Shown here: one piece after another, positions 4,988-7,760 of the stretch
How positions within the stretch are numbered: position 1 is the stretch's first letter
Layout: each line of letters opens with the position of its first letter
Source of the DNA: CAYRNC01 sp964425645
GTDB taxonomy: Bacteria; Bacillota; Clostridia; Peptostreptococcales; Anaerovoracaceae
NCBI GenBank assembly: GCA_964425645.1
Contig: CAYRNC010000080.1
Coordinates: 1-7,760 of the forward strand
Direction: 5' to 3'
Length of the DNA stretch: 7,760 nucleotides
Position numbers and translations under genes: made by a program
The notes under the pieces: generated by a model
Databases searched by the model: none
Told to the model about the DNA's origin: nothing
The model's input: only the letters and a program-made list of their open reading frames with translations

Positions 4988-7760
4988 CTAAATGGCTTCG
5001 GTTTTTGCAGGCGGAGGTTCCTCACGCTCCAGGTTTTTGAATGCAGTTGCCATCATTAGCTTTATACGATTGAGCTGATTTACATTACTTGCCCCGGGGT
5101 CGTAGTCGATAGCCGCAATATTCGCTAAAGGGTTGTAACTTCGCAAGGCTTTCATCATGCCTTTTCCTGTAACATGATTAGGCAGACAGGCAAAAGGCTG
5201 CAAGCATACAATGTTGGGCACACCGCTGTCCAGCAGCTCGACCATTTCCCCTGTCAGCAACCAACCTTCGCCGCATTGATTGCCTAAGGATGTCACCTCC
5301 TGGGCCTTTTTTGCCATCTCTTTGATATGAATCGGCCCATGAAAACGTTCACTTGCATTAAGCAGGTTTCTGGCATGGTTTCTAAAACCTTCAATCACAT
5401 TTATGAACAATTTATTCACTATCATAGTTTTATAGCTTCCGGATAACATTCGGAAATTATAGTCTTTGCTGTAAAACCCGTAGAGGAAAAAATCAAGAAG
5501 ATCGAGGACGACGGCCTCTCCTCCCTCCGCTTCAATAACCCCGACAATATCGTTATTCGCCATAGGATGATACTTGACCAGGATTTCACCGACGACGCCG
5601 ACTTTTGGTTTTTTGACTGGATTGAGGGCAAGGCGATCAAAATCCGCTATAATTCCCTTTAAATTATGTCGGAATTCCTTCAATTTTCCGTTGACAAGAT
5701 TTATTTTAACGCGTTTTGACCAGCTTTCATATAAATCGTTTGCGGAACCTTTTTTCTTTTCATACGGTCTGACAGCGTGAAGTACCCTCATAAGAACATC
5801 CCCGTATACCAAGGCCATCCCTGCCCGTTTTAAAAGTTTTGGGGTTATACGAAAACCCGAATTCTTTTCTAGCCCGGCCAGGTTCATTGAAATTACAGGA
5901 ATCTGATCCATTTGAAGGTCGATTAAAGCTTTGCGCAGTAAAGGAATATAGTTGCTTGCACGACATTGTCCTCCCGTTTGGGAAAGCATTACAGCAGTGC
6001 GCGAAAGATCATGCCTTCCTGATTTTAATTCGCTGATAATTTGACCTAAAGCCACGATCGTTGGATAACATGCATCATTATTTATATATCTTAGGCCTTC
6101 CTCGACCGCGTGCGTATCAACAGAGGGCATTAAAACCGCACGATATCCTTCGGTTTTAAGGACGGTTTCAAGGAACCGGAAATGTATAGGAGCCATTTGA
6201 GGAATCAATATCGAGTAATCCCTTTTCATTCTTTTTGTAAATTCCTCCCTGATAAAGGATTTTTCAGACCTATCCTTTTTTGGCTCTGTTTTTTCTCTTT
6301 CCTCTATGGCAGCCTTTAATGAGCGTATTCGAATCTTAGCCGCCCCCAAATTTGATCCTTCATCAATTTTCAAAACTGTATACAGTTTGTTTCTGCCGTG
6401 AAGTATCTCCTCAACCTGATCAGTCGTAACGGCGTCAAGACCGCAGCCAAATGAATTAAGCTGAATCAGTTCAAGCTCATCATAGTCTCCCGCTACGTGG
6501 GCGGCCTTATAAAGTCTTGAGTGATACATCCATTGATCCAACACTCTTAAAGGTCTTTCCAAATCCTTTAGGTGGGAAATCGAATCCTCCGTAAGCACTC
6601 CAAATCCATAGGTATTAATCAGCTTATCGATTCCATGATTTATTTCGGGATCCAGGTGATATGGTCTTCCCGCTAGGATAATGCCTTTCCTCCCGCTTTT
6701 TTTTAAAGCGTCCAAGGTGTCTTGCCCTTTATCCTGAATATCCTTCTTAAAATCTGAGTCCGACTTACGGGCAGCTGTCACAGCATCTTTTATTTCTTTT
6801 TTACTTATAGCGAGATCTCGAAACATATGATAAAGTCTCTTCACCAATCTTCTGTCATTATCATAGGGTAAAAACGGATGATAATAAATAGTTTCACTTT
6901 CTCGTAAAATGTCGCCCATATTGCTCGCTATAACTTCTGAATATGTAGCTACAATAGGACAATTGTAATGATTCGGAGCCGTTTTATCCTCTCTGGTTTC
7001 ATAATTGATATTGGGGTAAAATATTCTTTTTATTCCCTTGTTAACAAGCCATTTTATATGACCGTGCACCAGCTTTGCAGGGTAACATACGGTATCCGAG
7101 GATATCGTCTCCATGCCGAGTTCAAATATCTTTTTTGACGATGCAGGTGATAATACTACATTAAAACCCAGGTTGGTAAAAAACGTAAACCAAAAAGGAT
7201 AATTCTCATACATATTAAGGACTCTCGGTATACCGACAGTACCTCGAACAGCTTCCCTTTCTGACAGAGGCGTCCGTTGAAATAGAAGGCTGTTCTTGTA
7301 ATCGTAAAGGTTTGGAAGCATATCTTCCGATTTTTCCTTTCCTTCCCCTTTTTCACATCGATTCCCTGTAATGAAGCGGCTGCCGTCCGGAAAATGATTG
7401 ATCGTCAGGAGACAGTTGTTTTCGCAGCCTTTACAGCGCGCATGGGAGTTCTTTAACTTAAATGAATCGAGATCTTTTTCATCCAGTATTNNNNNNNNNN
7501 CCCCATAGGCACCCATTGTACCGGAAATATCGGGGCGGATAACGTCTTTTCCGATGATCAATTCTATGCTCCTTAGCACCGCGTCATTTAGAAATGTCCC
7601 GCCCTGGACCACTATTTTCTCTCCCGCTTCGTCCGGGTCTCTGAGCTTGATTACTTTAAATAGTGCATTTTTAATGACAGAATAAGAAAGTCCGGCAGAT
7701 ATATCGCCGATTGTGGCCCCTTCTTTTTGCGCTTGTTTTACTTTAGAGTTCATAAAAACA
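4988..7760 (-). CDS. Acyl-CoA dehydratase activase-like giant protein (BadF/BadG/BcrA/BcrD ATPase fused to HgdB-like domains), 5' end outside window
   Basis: Residues are counted from the first visible Met (7753); 921 are present. That Met is almost surely internal: the frame stays open to the edge (V-F before it), and the visible part opens within an ASKHA ATPase domain (GATIGDISAGLSYSVIKNAL at 12-31, VQGGTFLNDAVL at 49-60, GTMGAYG at 78-84). Full-length relatives are about 1,400 residues with two ATPase domains. Next comes a four-Cys block, C107-x2-C110-x3-C114-x18-C133. A DUF2229-type region follows (174 to about 280, with DTVCYP and NCPIVATY), then AGRPYHLDPEINHG (361-374) and FGCGLD (435-440). 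Two HgdB-like blocks come last, with NDACYP (559-564), TGGQC (593-597), GNQCGEGW (824-831) and QPFACLPNH (852-860). Known activases use ATP to deliver a low-potential electron to 2-hydroxyacyl-CoA dehydratases; the role of this giant fused form is not established. No dehydratase gene is in view. The N run at 7491-7500 interrupts it. Confidence 0.88.
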   Translation of the reverse strand, partial: VFMNSKVKQAQKEGATIGDISAGLSYSVIKNALFKVIKLRDPDEAGEKIVVQGGTFLNDAVLRSIELIIGKDVIRPDISGTMGAYGXXXXILDEKDLDSFKLKNSHARCKGCENNCLLTINHFPDGSRFITGNRCEKGEGKEKSEDMLPNLYDYKNSLLFQRTPLSEREAVRGTVGIPRVLNMYENYPFWFTFFTNLGFNVVLSPASSKKIFELGMETISSDTVCYPAKLVHGHIKWLVNKGIKRIFYPNINYETREDKTAPNHYNCPIVATYSEVIASNMGDILRESETIYYHPFLPYDNDRRLVKRLYHMFRDLAISKKEIKDAVTAARKSDSDFKKDIQDKGQDTLDALKKSGRKGIILAGRPYHLDPEINHGIDKLINTYGFGVLTEDSISHLKDLERPLRVLDQWMYHSRLYKAAHVAGDYDELELIQLNSFGCGLDAVTTDQVEEILHGRNKLYTVLKIDEGSNLGAAKIRIRSLKAAIEEREKTEPKKDRSEKSFIREEFTKRMKRDYSILIPQMAPIHFRFLETVLKTEGYRAVLMPSVDTHAVEEGLRYINNDACYPTIVALGQIISELKSGRHDLSRTAVMLSQTGGQCRASNYIPLLRKALIDLQMDQIPVISMNLAGLEKNSGFRITPKLLKRAGMALVYGDVLMRVLHAVRPYEKKKGSANDLYESWSKRVKINLVNGKLKEFRHNLKGIIADFDRLALNPVKKPKVGVVGEILVKYHPMANNDIVGVIEAEGGEAVVLDLLDFFLYGFYSKDYNFRMLSGSYKTMIVNKLFINVIEGFRNHARNLLNASERFHGPIHIKEMAKKAQEVTSLGNQCGEGWLLTGEMVELLDSGVPNIVCLQPFACLPNHVTGKGMMKALRSYNPLANIAAIDYDPGASNVNQLNRIKLMMATAFKNLEREEPPPAKTEAI
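7491..7500. other. Assembly gap (10 N) inside the activase-like gene
   Basis: Ten Ns sit between the codons for GAYG-(GNN) and ILDEKDL. The frame continues across the gap, and the first unknown codon begins with G, consistent with the alanine usual after GAYG in the family. The true length of the missing piece is not known from the sequence. Confidence 0.95.

Overview
The window comes from a strictly anaerobic, low-to-moderate G+C Firmicute of the Clostridia type. This rests on three things: a ferredoxin-dependent 2-oxoacid oxidoreductase, a formate-tetrahydrofolate ligase and a giant 2-hydroxyacyl-CoA dehydratase activase-like protein; a Firmicute-style 6S RNA; and GGAGG-type ribosome binding sites. 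Species cannot be named. A 10-base N run inside one gene shows that this is a scaffolded draft assembly, possibly metagenomic.

Every supported gene lies on the minus strand, so transcription runs from the right end to the left end. From the right: (1) the 3' part of a very large acyl-CoA dehydratase activase-like protein, cut by the window edge and interrupted by the N gap; (2) 26 nt later, a YebC/PmpR (TACO1) family gene; (3) a non-coding interval of about 620 nt that contains a 6S RNA gene (about 3891-4070) with its own promoter; (4) a tightly packed cluster of a SIMIBI-like P-loop ATPase, an 8-Cys ferredoxin (delta), and the alpha, beta and gamma subunits of a 2-oxoacid:ferredoxin oxidoreductase (Vor/Kor type); (5) 17 nt further on, the first 99 codons of fhs, which runs off the left edge.

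The oxidoreductase cluster is physically coupled. Delta/alpha and alpha/beta overlap by ATGA, beta/gamma abut with no gap, and each downstream start has a strong GGAGG site. The enzyme should oxidatively decarboxylate a 2-oxoacid (branched-chain 2-oxoacid or 2-oxoglutarate) to an acyl-CoA, reducing ferredoxin, or run in reverse as a reductive carboxylation. Fhs, the ATP-dependent formate-activating step of the tetrahydrofolate C1 pathway, probably shares the transcript. This places ferredoxin-linked acyl-CoA chemistry beside one-carbon metabolism, as expected in acetogenic, syntrophic or amino-acid-fermenting Clostridia.

The less ordinary parts are the 6S RNA locus with a dyad just upstream of its promoter, the uncharacterised P-loop ATPase heading the oxidoreductase operon with an awkward TTG start and a Cys-rich patch, the unexplained leader of that operon, and the activase-like protein that appears to fuse an ATPase with HgdB-like cysteine-rich modules. 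I see no CRISPR array, tRNA, complete mobile element or convincing new multi-gene defence or biosynthetic system.
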